From contig DYHT01000010.1 in assembly GCA_020723995.1 (NCBI GenBank), forward strand, positions 1-52,208: DNA of 52,208 nt. The letters run 5' to 3'. Shown here piece after piece: positions 34,486 through 42,039 of the stretch (position 1 is its first letter; each line of letters begins with the position of its first letter). The position numbers and the translations under genes were made by a program. This DNA comes from Chloroflexus sp. (lineage in GTDB: Bacteria > Chloroflexota > Anaerolineae > Anaerolineales > Villigracilaceae). Under the pieces are notes generated by a model that did not search any database, was not told the DNA's origin, and saw nothing but the letters and a program-made list of their open reading frames with translations.

Positions 34486-35853
34486 ATGACATTCACTGAA
34501 ACCATCAAGACGGTTTTCAATCGTCAATCGTCAATCGTCAATCGTCAATTGCCAAGCCTGTATCACTACCTCCACGAAGGCAACGGCGAGAAAAGCCGCA
34601 TCCATCTGCGCCTCGATGCCGACGGCCACGGCACGTTGATTGTCAATGCCAATCGCATCCTGCATCTCAATCCGAGCGCAGCCCGGATGGCATATTTGCT
34701 TTTGGAAGGCACGGACGAAGCCGGAACAGTCCGCAGCATTCAAAAACAATACCGTGTAAATCGAAAACGGGCCATCGCAGACGTGCAAACGTTCAACCTG
34801 CAACTTTCCAACCTGCTCCGCCCGGATGGCGCTTGCCTGATCCACGATCTCGACCTGGAAACTACCGCGCCATTTTCCGCGCGGCCCTCCGCGCCCTACC
34901 GCATGGACCTGGCGCTGACCTACCGCTGCAACAACGACTGCACGCATTGCTATAACGTGCGTCCCCTCTCCCCCCGGGAGAGGGGTAGGGGTGAGGGCGA
35001 ACTCCCTATCGCCGACTGGAAGCGCATCCTGGACAAGGCCTGGGAACTGGGCATTCCGCACATCATCTTCACCGGCGGCGAGCCGACATTGAGAAACGAT
35101 TTAACTGAACTCATTTCGCACGCGGAACAGAATGGACAAATCACCGGACTGAACACGAATGCCCGCCGATTGAGCGACGCGCGCTACGTGGAATCGCTTG
35201 TCACCGCTGGCCTCGACCACGTGCAGATCACGGTCGAATCGCACGACGTTGAAATCCACGACCGGATGGTGCGCGCCAAAGGCGCATTTTCACAAACTAT
35301 TTCCGGATTGAAAAACGCCCTCACCACGCGGCTTTATGTCATGACCAACACCACCATGCTGCGCGATAATGTTCATACTATTCCGGCCACACTCGATTTT
35401 CTAGCCGAACTGGGCGTGCCGACCATTGGCCTGAACGCGCTGATTTACTCGGGGCGCGGCGCGACGGTTGGAACAGGATTAGCAGAAAGCGAATTGGCGC
35501 CGCTGCTCGAAATTGCCTGCACAAAAACCGAAGCGCGCGGCCAGCGCCTCATCTGGTATACACCCACACAGTACTGCAGCTTCGACCCGATATCGCTGGA
35601 TCTGGGCGTGAAGGGCTGCACTGCCGCGTTGTATAACATGTGCGTCGAACCGGATGGCAGCGTGCTGCCCTGCCAATCTTACTATAAACCGCTTGGCAAT
35701 CTGCTCAACGATACTTGGGATTCCATCTGGAATCATGAGTTATCGGTCAAACTCCGTGAGCGTCATGGATTGCCGGATAAGTGCAATGGCTGTGCCTTGT
35801 TGGCGGAGTGCGGCGGCGGATGTCCGCTTCAGTTCGAAAGTTTGAAGGTTTGA
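34486..35853 (+). CDS. Radical SAM/SPASM enzyme with N-terminal PqqD-like domain
   Basis: This protein of about 455 aa has a PqqD-like/RRE region at residues 25-120 (IHLRLDADGHGTLIVNANRILHLNP). The radical SAM core carries CX3CX2C at Cys148, Cys152 and Cys155 (CNNDCTHC), then FTGGEPTLRNDL. A C-terminal SPASM-type cysteine set follows (CVEPDGSVLPCQ, KCNGCALLAECGGGCP). It is likely a peptide- or protein-modifying enzyme. About 11 residues after the first cluster motif (LSPRERGRGEG) are encoded by the GC palindrome at 34961-34998, inserted in frame. Near the start, TCAATCG tandem repeats encode low-complexity sequence. The ATG at 34486 fits AGAAGG better than that at 34480. Confidence 0.87.
   Translation: MTFTETIKTVFNRQSSIVNRQLPSLYHYLHEGNGEKSRIHLRLDADGHGTLIVNANRILHLNPSAARMAYLLLEGTDEAGTVRSIQKQYRVNRKRAIADVQTFNLQLSNLLRPDGACLIHDLDLETTAPFSARPSAPYRMDLALTYRCNNDCTHCYNVRPLSPRERGRGEGELPIADWKRILDKAWELGIPHIIFTGGEPTLRNDLTELISHAEQNGQITGLNTNARRLSDARYVESLVTAGLDHVQITVESHDVEIHDRMVRAKGAFSQTISGLKNALTTRLYVMTNTTMLRDNVHTIPATLDFLAELGVPTIGLNALIYSGRGATVGTGLAESELAPLLEIACTKTEARGQRLIWYTPTQYCSFDPISLDLGVKGCTAALYNMCVEPDGSVLPCQSYYKPLGNLLNDTWDSIWNHELSVKLRERHGLPDKCNGCALLAECGGGCPLQFESLKV
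34516..34549 (+). repeat. Heptamer tandem repeat TCAATCG within the radical SAM gene
   Basis: About four and a half copies of TCAATCG lie inside codons 11-22. Because seven is not a multiple of three, loss or gain of one unit would shift the frame, so the 5' end is a possible phase-variable site. Related AATCG units fill the gap at 36276-36366. Confidence 0.6.
34961..34998. repeat. GC palindromic repeat inserted in the radical SAM gene
   Basis: CCCCTCTCCC (34963-34972) and GGGAGAGGGG (34976-34985) form a perfect 10-bp palindrome, followed by GGGGTGAGGG. It is the same family as at 25311 and 39307, and the reading frame is preserved. The homologous radical SAM-like protein at 36367 lacks this insertion. 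Confidence 0.7.
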
Positions 35854-35933
35854 AAGTTTTCAGGTTGCGTTTTACCTTTCACGCCTCACTCATCACTCAT
35901 CACTCCTCACTTATCACTCATCACGGAGACCCT
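35854..35933 (+). repeat. Low-complexity spacer (TCACTCA units)
   Basis: The spacer between the radical SAM gene and the PAS gene is made largely of TCACTCA/TCATCAC units (35886-35923), ending in the CGGAGA ribosome binding site of the next start. No hairpin terminator is seen, so the genes are probably co-transcribed. Confidence 0.45.
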
Positions 35934-36275
35934 ATGTCCACAATCCCCTGGTTCGACGAATTCCCCGGCGCCATCACCATCTGCGACGCCGAAGGCATCA
36001 TTCTCGACATGAACGACGCGGCTGCTGAAGTCTTTAAAGATGACGGCGGGCGCGCACTCATCGGCAAAAACGTGCTGGATAGCCGCCCCGAACCGGCGCG
36101 CGGCCAACTGGAACGCATGCTGGACAAGCAGCAGAAGAATGTCTACACCATCGAGAAGAAGGGCAGGAAGAAACTCATCTACTAGACGCCCTGGTACAAA
36201 GATGGTGTCTATGCCGGTTTCATCGAACTCTCGCTCGAAATTCCGTTCGAGATGCAACACTTCGTGAGAGATTAG
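35934..36275 (+). pseudogene. Small PAS-domain protein interrupted by an in-frame TAG
   Basis: The 113-codon frame encodes a single PAS domain: AITICDAEGIILDMNDAAAEVF at the front, then LIGKNVLDSRPEPARGQLERM. Codon 84 (36183-36185) is TAG, after KKGRKKLIY. The same frame continues without interruption as TPWYKDGVYAGFIELSLEI and ends at TAG 36273-36275, completing the last PAS strands. A CAG to TAG change explains it. The 83-aa product lacks the final beta strands and is probably unstable. CGGAGA precedes the ATG. In its intact form it would be a sensor or ligand-binding partner in the radical SAM cluster. Confidence 0.8.
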
Positions 36276-36366
36276 AGATTCGAGAATCGAGATTCGTCAA
36301 TCGTAAATCATAAATCGACAATCGCAAATCCTAACTCGCAACCCACGCCCCGAAAGGAGGCCGCTT
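36276..36366 (+). repeat. AT-rich AATCG-unit spacer
   Basis: Imperfect repeats of AATCGTA/AATCGCA/GATTCG fill most of this gap. It ends in a consensus AAAGGAGG ribosome binding site for the start at 36367. Confidence 0.45.
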
Positions 36367-37515
36367 ATGGCATCAGTCATCAACTTGATCCGTGAACGTT
36401 TCGCCCGCGTCCAGCCCTTACCCGCCGAGACACATCATTACCAATCCCCGCCGGATGAACCCGCCTACCGCCTGCACCTGCGGATGCAGAAAGACGGCTC
36501 CGGCATTCTCATTGTCAACGCGGCAACAGTCTTGCATCTTAATCCAACCGCCGCCGAATATGCCTATCACATGCTGAAAGGCACGCCGCCGGAGGAAGCC
36601 GCCAAACAGATCGCCAGGCGCTACCGCGTCAGCAAAGCGCTGGCATTGCAGGACTTTGTGGACTTCCGCGACCGCGTCCAGACCATGATCCATACCCCCG
36701 ACCTCGACCCGACCGCTTTCCTGGACTTTGAGCGGGTCGCGCCGCATTCTCAGGCTTTGACCGCCCCGCTGCGCCTGGACTGCGCCCTGACCTACCGTCT
36801 GCCGCACGGCGCAGACACGTCCGCCGCGCCGACCAAGCGCGTCGAGCGCGAACTGACCACCGAAGAGTGGCAGACCATCATGAACAAGGCCTGGGCCGTC
36901 GGCATCCCGCATGTCGTCTTCACCGGCGGCGAACCGACGCTGCGCGATGATTTACCCACTCTCATCACCCACGCCGAGAAGAACGGCCAGGTCTGCGGCC
37001 TGCTTTCGGACGGCTTGAAAATGGCCGATAAAAAGTACCTGCAAACGCTGCTGCAAACCGGCCTCGATCACCTGCTCTTCACCCTCCAACCGGATGAAAA
37101 AGAATCCTGGAAGGCGCTGGAAACAATCATGCCGGAAGACTTGTTCACCACCGTGCATTTGACCGTCACGCCGCAGAACGTCAAGAAGGGAAGGGAAATT
37201 CTCGAAAGACTGGCGAAACTGGAAGTCAAAAGCCTTTCTTTGAGCGCCTCCAATGCTTCGCTCAAAGATGATCTCGCCGGACTGCGCCAGCGCGCCGCCG
37301 AATTGGGCCTCTCGGTCAAATTCGACCTGCCGGTGCCTTACTCTGCCGATAACCCGGTGGCCCACGAAACCGCCGAGGATAGTGTCATTGATGGCGCGGG
37401 CAAGGCCTGGCTCTACGTCGAGCCGGATGGCGACGTGCTGCCCACGCAGGGCGAAGCGGACAAAATCCTGGGGAATTTCCTGCGGGATCCGTGGGAGCAA
37501 ATCCACAACCAATGA
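36367..37515 (+). CDS. Degenerate radical SAM-like protein without cluster cysteines
   Basis: This 382-aa paralogue of the enzyme at 34486 shares the N-terminal PqqD-like region (RMQKDGSGILIVNAATVLHLNP) and the core motif VFTGGEPTLRDDL. The CX3CX2C site is replaced by TYRLPHGADTSA, with no cysteines. The C-terminal SPASM cysteines are also missing: CVEPDGSVLPCQ becomes YVEPDGDVLPTQ, and the protein ends before the last Cys-rich segment. It cannot bind the catalytic 4Fe-4S cluster. With an intact frame and an AAAGGAGG site, it is more likely a maintained pseudo-enzyme partner (binding or scaffold subunit) than a decaying copy. Confidence 0.82.
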   Translation: MASVINLIRERFARVQPLPAETHHYQSPPDEPAYRLHLRMQKDGSGILIVNAATVLHLNPTAAEYAYHMLKGTPPEEAAKQIARRYRVSKALALQDFVDFRDRVQTMIHTPDLDPTAFLDFERVAPHSQALTAPLRLDCALTYRLPHGADTSAAPTKRVERELTTEEWQTIMNKAWAVGIPHVVFTGGEPTLRDDLPTLITHAEKNGQVCGLLSDGLKMADKKYLQTLLQTGLDHLLFTLQPDEKESWKALETIMPEDLFTTVHLTVTPQNVKKGREILERLAKLEVKSLSLSASNASLKDDLAGLRQRAAELGLSVKFDLPVPYSADNPVAHETAEDSVIDGAGKAWLYVEPDGDVLPTQGEADKILGNFLRDPWEQIHNQ

Positions 37516-37587
37516 CACGCTTATCGGTGGGGCTTCGCGAAGCACTCCCGAAGAGAGAAGCCCGCCGAAAGCGGAAGGAAGGAGTAA

Positions 37588-38763
37588 ATGACCCCCCGCC
37601 ATCCGCAAGCGTCTCGTTCAAATCAGTTTTGGATATTTTCAAAATTCTGCTCGTCTTTTGCCCTTTTCGCGTCTTTCGCGTTCAAGAAACCGCGAGTCAA
37701 AAATCGAAGATCGTTGATTGGTATCCTGCTCATTGCTCTTTTCGTCCTCACCGCCGCCTGCATCTGCATCCCCTACGTTCCACTCCAGCCTGACGCCCCC
37801 ACCCAGCCGCCAGTCATCGTCGAAAGCGCGACGCCAACCGCCACTGAGACCACCACACCCAGCCCCTCGCCCTCACCGCAGATCGTCTGTCCGAGCCTGC
37901 TAGCGGAAATGTTGGCGGCTTCGGAAGGAGGCGACGCCCCCTCGAAATCGCCCCGCCGCAGATTGCCAGTCATTAAAAACGTGAAAATTCTGGTTACTTA
38001 TCAGGTCGAGGGCGATCAATTGGCCAACCCCGAGCTGGATTCTGTCCCGGCGAGCCTGCGCTCTTACCAACAGGATGCCGCCACGCAGTGGGCCATCTGG
38101 GATTATTTCACTGCTATCATCCCAGCCGACCAGCGTGAGATCGTCAACCAATACATTGTCTTCACCGATGGCCGCGAGGAATTCCTGGCCGCCGTCGCAC
38201 AGGATGATTACGATCCGGCGCTTTGGTCGCTGAATGTGGACATCCTGGATTCTAGTGACCAAAAAGCCCTCGGCGCGACGCTCCTGCACGAGTTCGGCCA
38301 CCTGCTGACGCTGAACACCTCACAAGTCGTGACCGACATGAACGTCTACGAGGACCCGGACGACCAGCAGGCTTACGACCAGGCTGCGGCGGCCTGTCCG
38401 CAGTACTTCGCTGCAGAGGGTTGCAGCCTTCTAGATTCCTACATCAACCGCTTCTACCAGCGCTTCTGGCCCGATATCTACGCTCAATGGGAACAGATCA
38501 ACGCGATAGAAGACGATGATGCGCGCGACGAGCGCCTCTACGATTTCTACACAGCCAACCGAGATCAATTTGTGACCGACTACGCGGTGACCAGCCCGGA
38601 AGAGGACATCGCCGAGTCATGGGTGTTCTTCATCCTCGACCACAAACCGGCTGGCGATACCATCGCAGAGCAGAAAGTGCTGTTCTTCTATGATTGGCCC
38701 GAACTTGCCGGACTGCGTGACGAGATCATCAGCCGGACGTGCACCTACTTCAACCAGCCATAG
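37588..38763 (+). CDS. Putative lipoprotein zinc metallopeptidase (HEXXH)
   Basis: This 391-aa protein has an N-terminal hydrophobic stretch ending in a lipobox-like LTAAC (Cys58), a Thr/Pro/Ser-rich linker (about 66-98) and a C-terminal domain with LLHEFGHLLTL (zinc-binding HEXXH, residues 234-238). A downstream Glu in SPEEDIAESW is the likely third ligand, as in gluzincins. It is therefore a probable extracytoplasmic membrane-anchored peptidase. The ATG at 37588 has AAGGAAGGAG upstream, although the stretch before residue 40 looks like translated spacer repeat, so a later start (TTG near 37711) is possible. Its place after the two radical SAM-like genes makes a processing role conceivable. 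Confidence 0.72.
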   Translation: MTPRHPQASRSNQFWIFSKFCSSFALFASFAFKKPRVKNRRSLIGILLIALFVLTAACICIPYVPLQPDAPTQPPVIVESATPTATETTTPSPSPSPQIVCPSLLAEMLAASEGGDAPSKSPRRRLPVIKNVKILVTYQVEGDQLANPELDSVPASLRSYQQDAATQWAIWDYFTAIIPADQREIVNQYIVFTDGREEFLAAVAQDDYDPALWSLNVDILDSSDQKALGATLLHEFGHLLTLNTSQVVTDMNVYEDPDDQQAYDQAAAACPQYFAAEGCSLLDSYINRFYQRFWPDIYAQWEQINAIEDDDARDERLYDFYTANRDQFVTDYAVTSPEEDIAESWVFFILDHKPAGDTIAEQKVLFFYDWPELAGLRDEIISRTCTYFNQP

Positions 38764-39351
38764 ATGACCAACCTTGACCGTCCCACCCCCGCATCCTATT
38801 GGGTCGTGCCGGGCAGGCTGCTGGCCGGAGAGTACGCCGGCAGCCGGGATGAAGAGCAGACCCGCCAACGCCTGGCCGCCTTCCTCGAAGCCGGCTTCGA
38901 CACGTTCCTCGACCTGACGACCGAGGGCGAATTCCCCCCTTACCTGCCCATTTTGGAGGAAGCCTGTCATCTCGAACGGCGCGCCCACTATGGTAGCCCC
39001 ACAGGCTACCACTACCAGCGCTTCCCGATCCAGGATAAAGGTCTGCCGTCTGCGGATACGATGGCTGCCATCCTAGAAGCCATTGACACGGCCATCGCGC
39101 AGGGGTGCAAGGCATACATCCATTGCCATGGCGGCATCGGTCGCACCGGCACAGTCGCCGGCTGTTACCTGGCGCATCAAGGGCTGGACGGCGAGACTGC
39201 GTTACAACGCCTGAGGGAACTATACAGTTCCTCCGAGCAGTTCACTTTTTTCCCATTCGTGCCAGAGACCGACGAGCAGGTGGCGTTCGTGTTGAACTGG
39301 GGAGCACCCTCACCCCTGCACCTCTTGCCAGGGGAGAGGGGTGAGGGGTGA
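38764..39351 (+). CDS. Dual-specificity/tyrosine phosphatase-like protein
   Basis: This 195-aa cysteine phosphatase has the P-loop signature HCHGGIGRTG (CX5R) at about residues 120-129 and an upstream acidic loop region (FPIQDKGLPS). It would dephosphorylate a protein or small phospho-substrate. It starts directly after the stop of the metallopeptidase gene, without a clear ribosome binding site. The last 15 residues (SPLHLLPGERGEG) and the stop codon come from the GC palindromic repeat at 39307-39347, so the native C-terminus has been replaced or extended by the repeat. Confidence 0.82.
   Translation: MTNLDRPTPASYWVVPGRLLAGEYAGSRDEEQTRQRLAAFLEAGFDTFLDLTTEGEFPPYLPILEEACHLERRAHYGSPTGYHYQRFPIQDKGLPSADTMAAILEAIDTAIAQGCKAYIHCHGGIGRTGTVAGCYLAHQGLDGETALQRLRELYSSSEQFTFFPFVPETDEQVAFVLNWGAPSPLHLLPGERGEG
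39307..39347. repeat. GC palindromic repeat at a gene junction
   Basis: CCCTCACCCC (39307-39316) pairs with GGGGTGAGGG (39338-39347). It is the third member of the family at 25311 and 34961. It provides the 3' end of the phosphatase gene and, through GGTGAGG, the ribosome binding site of the next gene. Confidence 0.7.
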
Positions 39352-39356
39352 GGAAA

Positions 39357-40088
39357 ATGGATTGGCAGGCGCGCTTTTCCCAACAGGCGGGTTGGACGCG
39401 CGAACTGCGCGCGTATGCCTTTGACAAGGTAGGTCTGGCGGACGCCCGGCGCATTCTGGAAGTCGGCTGCGGGAGGGGGGCGCTGCTGGCCGAACTTCCT
39501 GCCCGCGCCGCCGTCCACGGGCTGGACCTGGAGCCGTTTCGCCTGGCCGAGGCTCGCATCCATGCTCCGGATGCCGTACTGACCTGTGGCGATGCGCTGG
39601 CTCTTCCCTATCCATCGGCTTCATTCGACATCGCCTTTTGCCATTTCCTGCTCTTATGGCTCACAGACCCAACCCAGGCGCTGCGTGAGATGAAACGCGT
39701 TACACAGCGCCACGGTTACGTGCTGGCGCTGGCCGAGCCGGATTACAGCCGGCGCGTGGACCGGCCAAAAGCGCTGACTGCGCTGGGGCGCTGGCAGGCC
39801 GAGTCCCTGCGGCGGCAGGGGGCTGACCCGCATCTCGGGCGCAGGCTGGCTGGGCTGTTTGCCGAGGCTGGGATAACGATCCTCGAAACGGGCAACCTGC
39901 GCGGGGTTGGAACGCATCCGCTGATGCCCGAAGAATGGGAACTGGAATGGGCTGTGCTGGAGGCCGATTTGGCGGGAAATGTCCCAGCCAGGCGCGTTCA
40001 GGAAATGAAAAAACTGGATGAGGCCGCCTGGCGGCGCGGCGAGCGCGTGCTTTACGTGCCTACCTATTTCGCCTGGGGTCGAGTTTGA
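39357..40088 (+). CDS. SAM-dependent methyltransferase (class I)
   Basis: This 243-aa class I methyltransferase shows the SAM-binding motif LEVGCGRGALL, the acidic HGLDLEPF, and the later motif DIAFCHFLLLWLTDP (Methyltransf_11-like). The substrate is unknown. The ATG at 39357 follows GGTGAGGAAA from the palindromic repeat; a GTG at 39348 is a possible alternative. The next gene has its own promoter overlapping the end of this one. Confidence 0.85.
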   Translation: MDWQARFSQQAGWTRELRAYAFDKVGLADARRILEVGCGRGALLAELPARAAVHGLDLEPFRLAEARIHAPDAVLTCGDALALPYPSASFDIAFCHFLLLWLTDPTQALREMKRVTQRHGYVLALAEPDYSRRVDRPKALTALGRWQAESLRRQGADPHLGRRLAGLFAEAGITILETGNLRGVGTHPLMPEEWELEWAVLEADLAGNVPARRVQEMKKLDEAAWRRGERVLYVPTYFAWGRV

Positions 40089-40096
40089 ATTTTCCC

Positions 40097-40125
40097 TTGT
40101 CTCCACCTCAAAGGGGTCTTATAAT
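40097..40125 (+). promoter_or_regulatory. Sigma-70-type promoter of the signal peptidase gene
   Basis: The -35 TTGTCT (40097-40102), a 17-bp spacer and a perfect -10 TATAAT (40120-40125) lie just after the methyltransferase stop. The expected start near 40132 gives a very short leader containing only the GGAGG site. Confidence 0.75.
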
Positions 40126-40143
40126 GCTTTGCGGAGGCAGAAT

Positions 40144-40731
40144 TTGACTGAAGTTTCTACTGAGATGACAACCCAGCTTGAGGCTGGTGCCGCGCCCACC
40201 AATTGGAAAAGTTTCCTGCTGGATATACTGGAAACGCTGGTTTTATCGGTTGTGTTATTCCTGGCGATAAACGCTGTTTCGGCGCGCGTGCGCGTGGACG
40301 GGTTCAGTATGCTGCCCACTTTAAATAACGGCGAGTATGTGCTGGTAAACCGGTTGGCTTATCGCTTCAGCCATCCAGTTCGCGGCGATATCATTGTCTT
40401 TCGTTTCCCCGTAAACCCCAAGGAAGATTTGATCAAACGCGTGATCGGCTTGCCCGGTGACGAGATCACCATTTCAGAAGGGCATGTCTACGTCAACGGA
40501 GCAGTGATAGAGGAAGCATACATTGCAGCCTCACCCAAGTACGCCGGTACGTGGGATGTGCCGGAGGATCATCTCTTCGTGTTGGGAGATAACCGTAATG
40601 ATTCCTCCGATTCACACAGTTGGGGTTTGGTGCCGGTCAGTAATGTAGTCGGCAGAGCCGTACTCGTGTATTGGCCGTTCAACAATTGGATGATCATCAA
40701 ACACGATCAATTAGTTCTCGCTGCGCCATAG
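40144..40731 (+). CDS. lepB: Signal peptidase I
   Basis: This 195-aa type I signal peptidase cleaves signal peptides from exported proteins at the outer face of the membrane. It has one N-terminal membrane segment (about residues 25-46), then the catalytic Ser55 in DGFSMLPTL, the general base Lys98 in LIKRVIGLPGD, and box E GDNRNDSSDSHSWG. The start is TTG at 40144 with GGAGG six bases upstream; an ATG at 40165 is also in frame but lacks a site. The longer frame from 40018 overlaps the methyltransferase gene and is not real. Confidence 0.92.
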   Translation: MTEVSTEMTTQLEAGAAPTNWKSFLLDILETLVLSVVLFLAINAVSARVRVDGFSMLPTLNNGEYVLVNRLAYRFSHPVRGDIIVFRFPVNPKEDLIKRVIGLPGDEITISEGHVYVNGAVIEEAYIAASPKYAGTWDVPEDHLFVLGDNRNDSSDSHSWGLVPVSNVVGRAVLVYWPFNNWMIIKHDQLVLAAP

Positions 40732-40738
40732 GAGCATC

Positions 40739-40882
40739 ATGCCTGACTCTATCGAAGAAATGCTGGTACTTGTAAAAACTTACGAATGGGAACTTCCTGC
40801 TCCGCTACAGCCACCGGCCGGATCAGTTGAGGCGGGGGCCAATACTCTGCGTGTAGCCGCGCTCCAGGAGCCTCAACAATGA
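40739..40882 (+). CDS. 47-aa small ORF before a YgiT-type zinc-finger gene
   Basis: This short frame starts at ATG 40739 with TAGGAGC upstream and stops at 40882, overlapping the next start by ATGA. The product is acidic/proline-rich (SIEEMLVLVKTYEWELPAPLQPP). No family was recognised. The ribosome binding site and four-base coupling to the next gene support translation. Confidence 0.5.
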   Translation: MPDSIEEMLVLVKTYEWELPAPLQPPAGSVEAGANTLRVAALQEPQQ

Positions 40883-41166
40883 ACGAAACAGCCAATAACC
40901 AAGCATATGCCTGCAAAGAATGTCCGGCAGGCATGATGCACTTGCAATACATTACCTACTTCACCTGGTTGAGCGACGAGCTGATCACCGTTCCCAACTT
41001 TCCAGCCTGGGTCTGCGACGTGTGCGGTCGCCGCGATTACGATGAACGCGCCATTGCCTGGTTGTCCATGCTGCTCAACCCGGATGCGGGCAAGTCCACC
41101 ACCCGCGCCCGCTGGCCGCGTCCACCGTTGGAGAAACGTGATTCCACCCGGCCATCGTTGGGATAA
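40879..41166 (+). CDS. YgiT-type zinc-finger protein
   Basis: This 95-aa protein has two CxxC pairs (CKEC near residue 12 and CDVCG near residue 46), with the spacing and the VPNFPAWVCDVCG pattern of YgiT-type (MqsA N-terminal-like) zinc fingers. Such domains occur in antitoxins, but no MqsR-like toxin is next to it and no HTH domain is fused. It is coupled to the 47-aa ORF upstream. Confidence 0.75.
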   Translation: MNETANNQAYACKECPAGMMHLQYITYFTWLSDELITVPNFPAWVCDVCGRRDYDERAIAWLSMLLNPDAGKSTTRARWPRPPLEKRDSTRPSLG

Positions 41167-41190
41167 ATTTCTCTTCTGGAACTCCAAAAG

Positions 41191-41730
41191 ATGCCTGAAC
41201 CTGCTTCGGTTACGCAACGTTCGATCGCCGCGGATTTCCTCACGCCGGGCTATCGCATCGTCGGTCATATCATGGCGCCGCGCAGCGGGTTGATGGGCTT
41301 GATGAATGATGTCACCACGAACTTCATGGAAGTGCAAGACGCCAAACTGGCGCGCTTGCACATGCCCACCAAGCTGGTCGGTGAATACAAATTAATTGAC
41401 CTGGTCAAGCCCAATGTCTTTGCCGTATGTCTCGCACGGCGCGAGGACGTTGGTCCGCAAGCGCTGACGCGCGGCGGCTACCAGACCTTGATCAGGTATC
41501 CCATCCGGGTCACGACCCAGGTCTACGAGCTGGTAGGGACGTTGGAATGGATTGGGCGCTTCGACTTCTCAACCGTCATGGTCAAAGGCACGCGCGACTT
41601 CGTCCCGCTCTTCGACGCGACCCTGACCGCCATCCTGATACCCAGCCTGCGCATCGAAAGCCCGGCGGTGCTCTTCAACCGCAAACAGGTGGACTTGCTG
41701 GCCCTGCTCTCTGATCGTAAGGAAATCTAG
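41191..41730 (+). CDS. Conserved hypothetical protein
   Basis: This 179-aa soluble protein was not recognised. It has an N-terminal GYRIVGHIMAPRSGLMGLMND segment and alternating strands with many hydrophobic/charged residues, and no Cys motif or membrane span. It follows the YgiT-like gene by 24 bp on the same strand and probably shares its transcript. A structural or regulatory role cannot be inferred. Confidence 0.6.
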   Translation: MPEPASVTQRSIAADFLTPGYRIVGHIMAPRSGLMGLMNDVTTNFMEVQDAKLARLHMPTKLVGEYKLIDLVKPNVFAVCLARREDVGPQALTRGGYQTLIRYPIRVTTQVYELVGTLEWIGRFDFSTVMVKGTRDFVPLFDATLTAILIPSLRIESPAVLFNRKQVDLLALLSDRKEI

Positions 41731-41844
41731 GCTGGCTTTCATCTGCCAATCTGCGCTGATCTGCGCGCAGGCCATCGGACAATTGGTGTAGATTGGCGAG
41801 GATTAGCGGATATACAAAAATCTCGCAAGCCATCAAGGAATTGC
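41731..41844. other. Spacer repeat upstream of the tRNA promoter
   Basis: This stretch contains AATCTGCGCTGATCTGCG and GATTGGCGAGGATTAGCGG, typical dispersed spacer units. No gene is seen. Confidence 0.3.
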
Positions 41845-41873
41845 TTGACCTGAGGTATGAGGGGTGGTAAAAT
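41845..41873 (+). promoter_or_regulatory. Promoter of tRNA-Glu
   Basis: The -35 TTGACC (41845-41850), a 17-bp spacer and the -10 TAAAAT (41868-41873) lie 35 bp upstream of the tRNA. The short repeat GCTTCGACAAGCTCAGC lies between promoter and gene. Confidence 0.7.
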
Positions 41874-41908
41874 CCCCCCGCTCATGCTTCGACAAGCTCA
41901 GCGCAAGC

Positions 41909-41981
41909 GCCCCCATCGTCTAGTGGACCAGGACGCAGCCCTTTCAAGGCTAAAACCGGAGTTCGAATCTCCGTGGGGGCA
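41909..41981 (+). tRNA. tRNA-Glu (anticodon UUC)
   Basis: This 73-nt cloverleaf has acceptor arm GCCCCCA paired with TGGGGGC and discriminator A. The anticodon loop CTTTCAA has TTC at 41943-41945, and the T arm is CGGAG/CTCCG around TTCGAAT. The outermost anticodon-stem pair is a C-A mismatch. CCA is not encoded. A T-rich terminator follows directly. Confidence 0.95.
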
Positions 41982-41988
41982 TAAAATG

Positions 41989-42017
41989 AACCGGCGCTTA
42001 GGCGGTTTTTTTTTGTT
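41989..42017 (+). terminator. Intrinsic terminator of tRNA-Glu
   Basis: A short stem AACCG/CGGTT around a 9-nt loop is followed by a run of at least eight T residues. Confidence 0.75.
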
Positions 42018-42039
42018 ACAACCGAATGCGGATTTTTTT

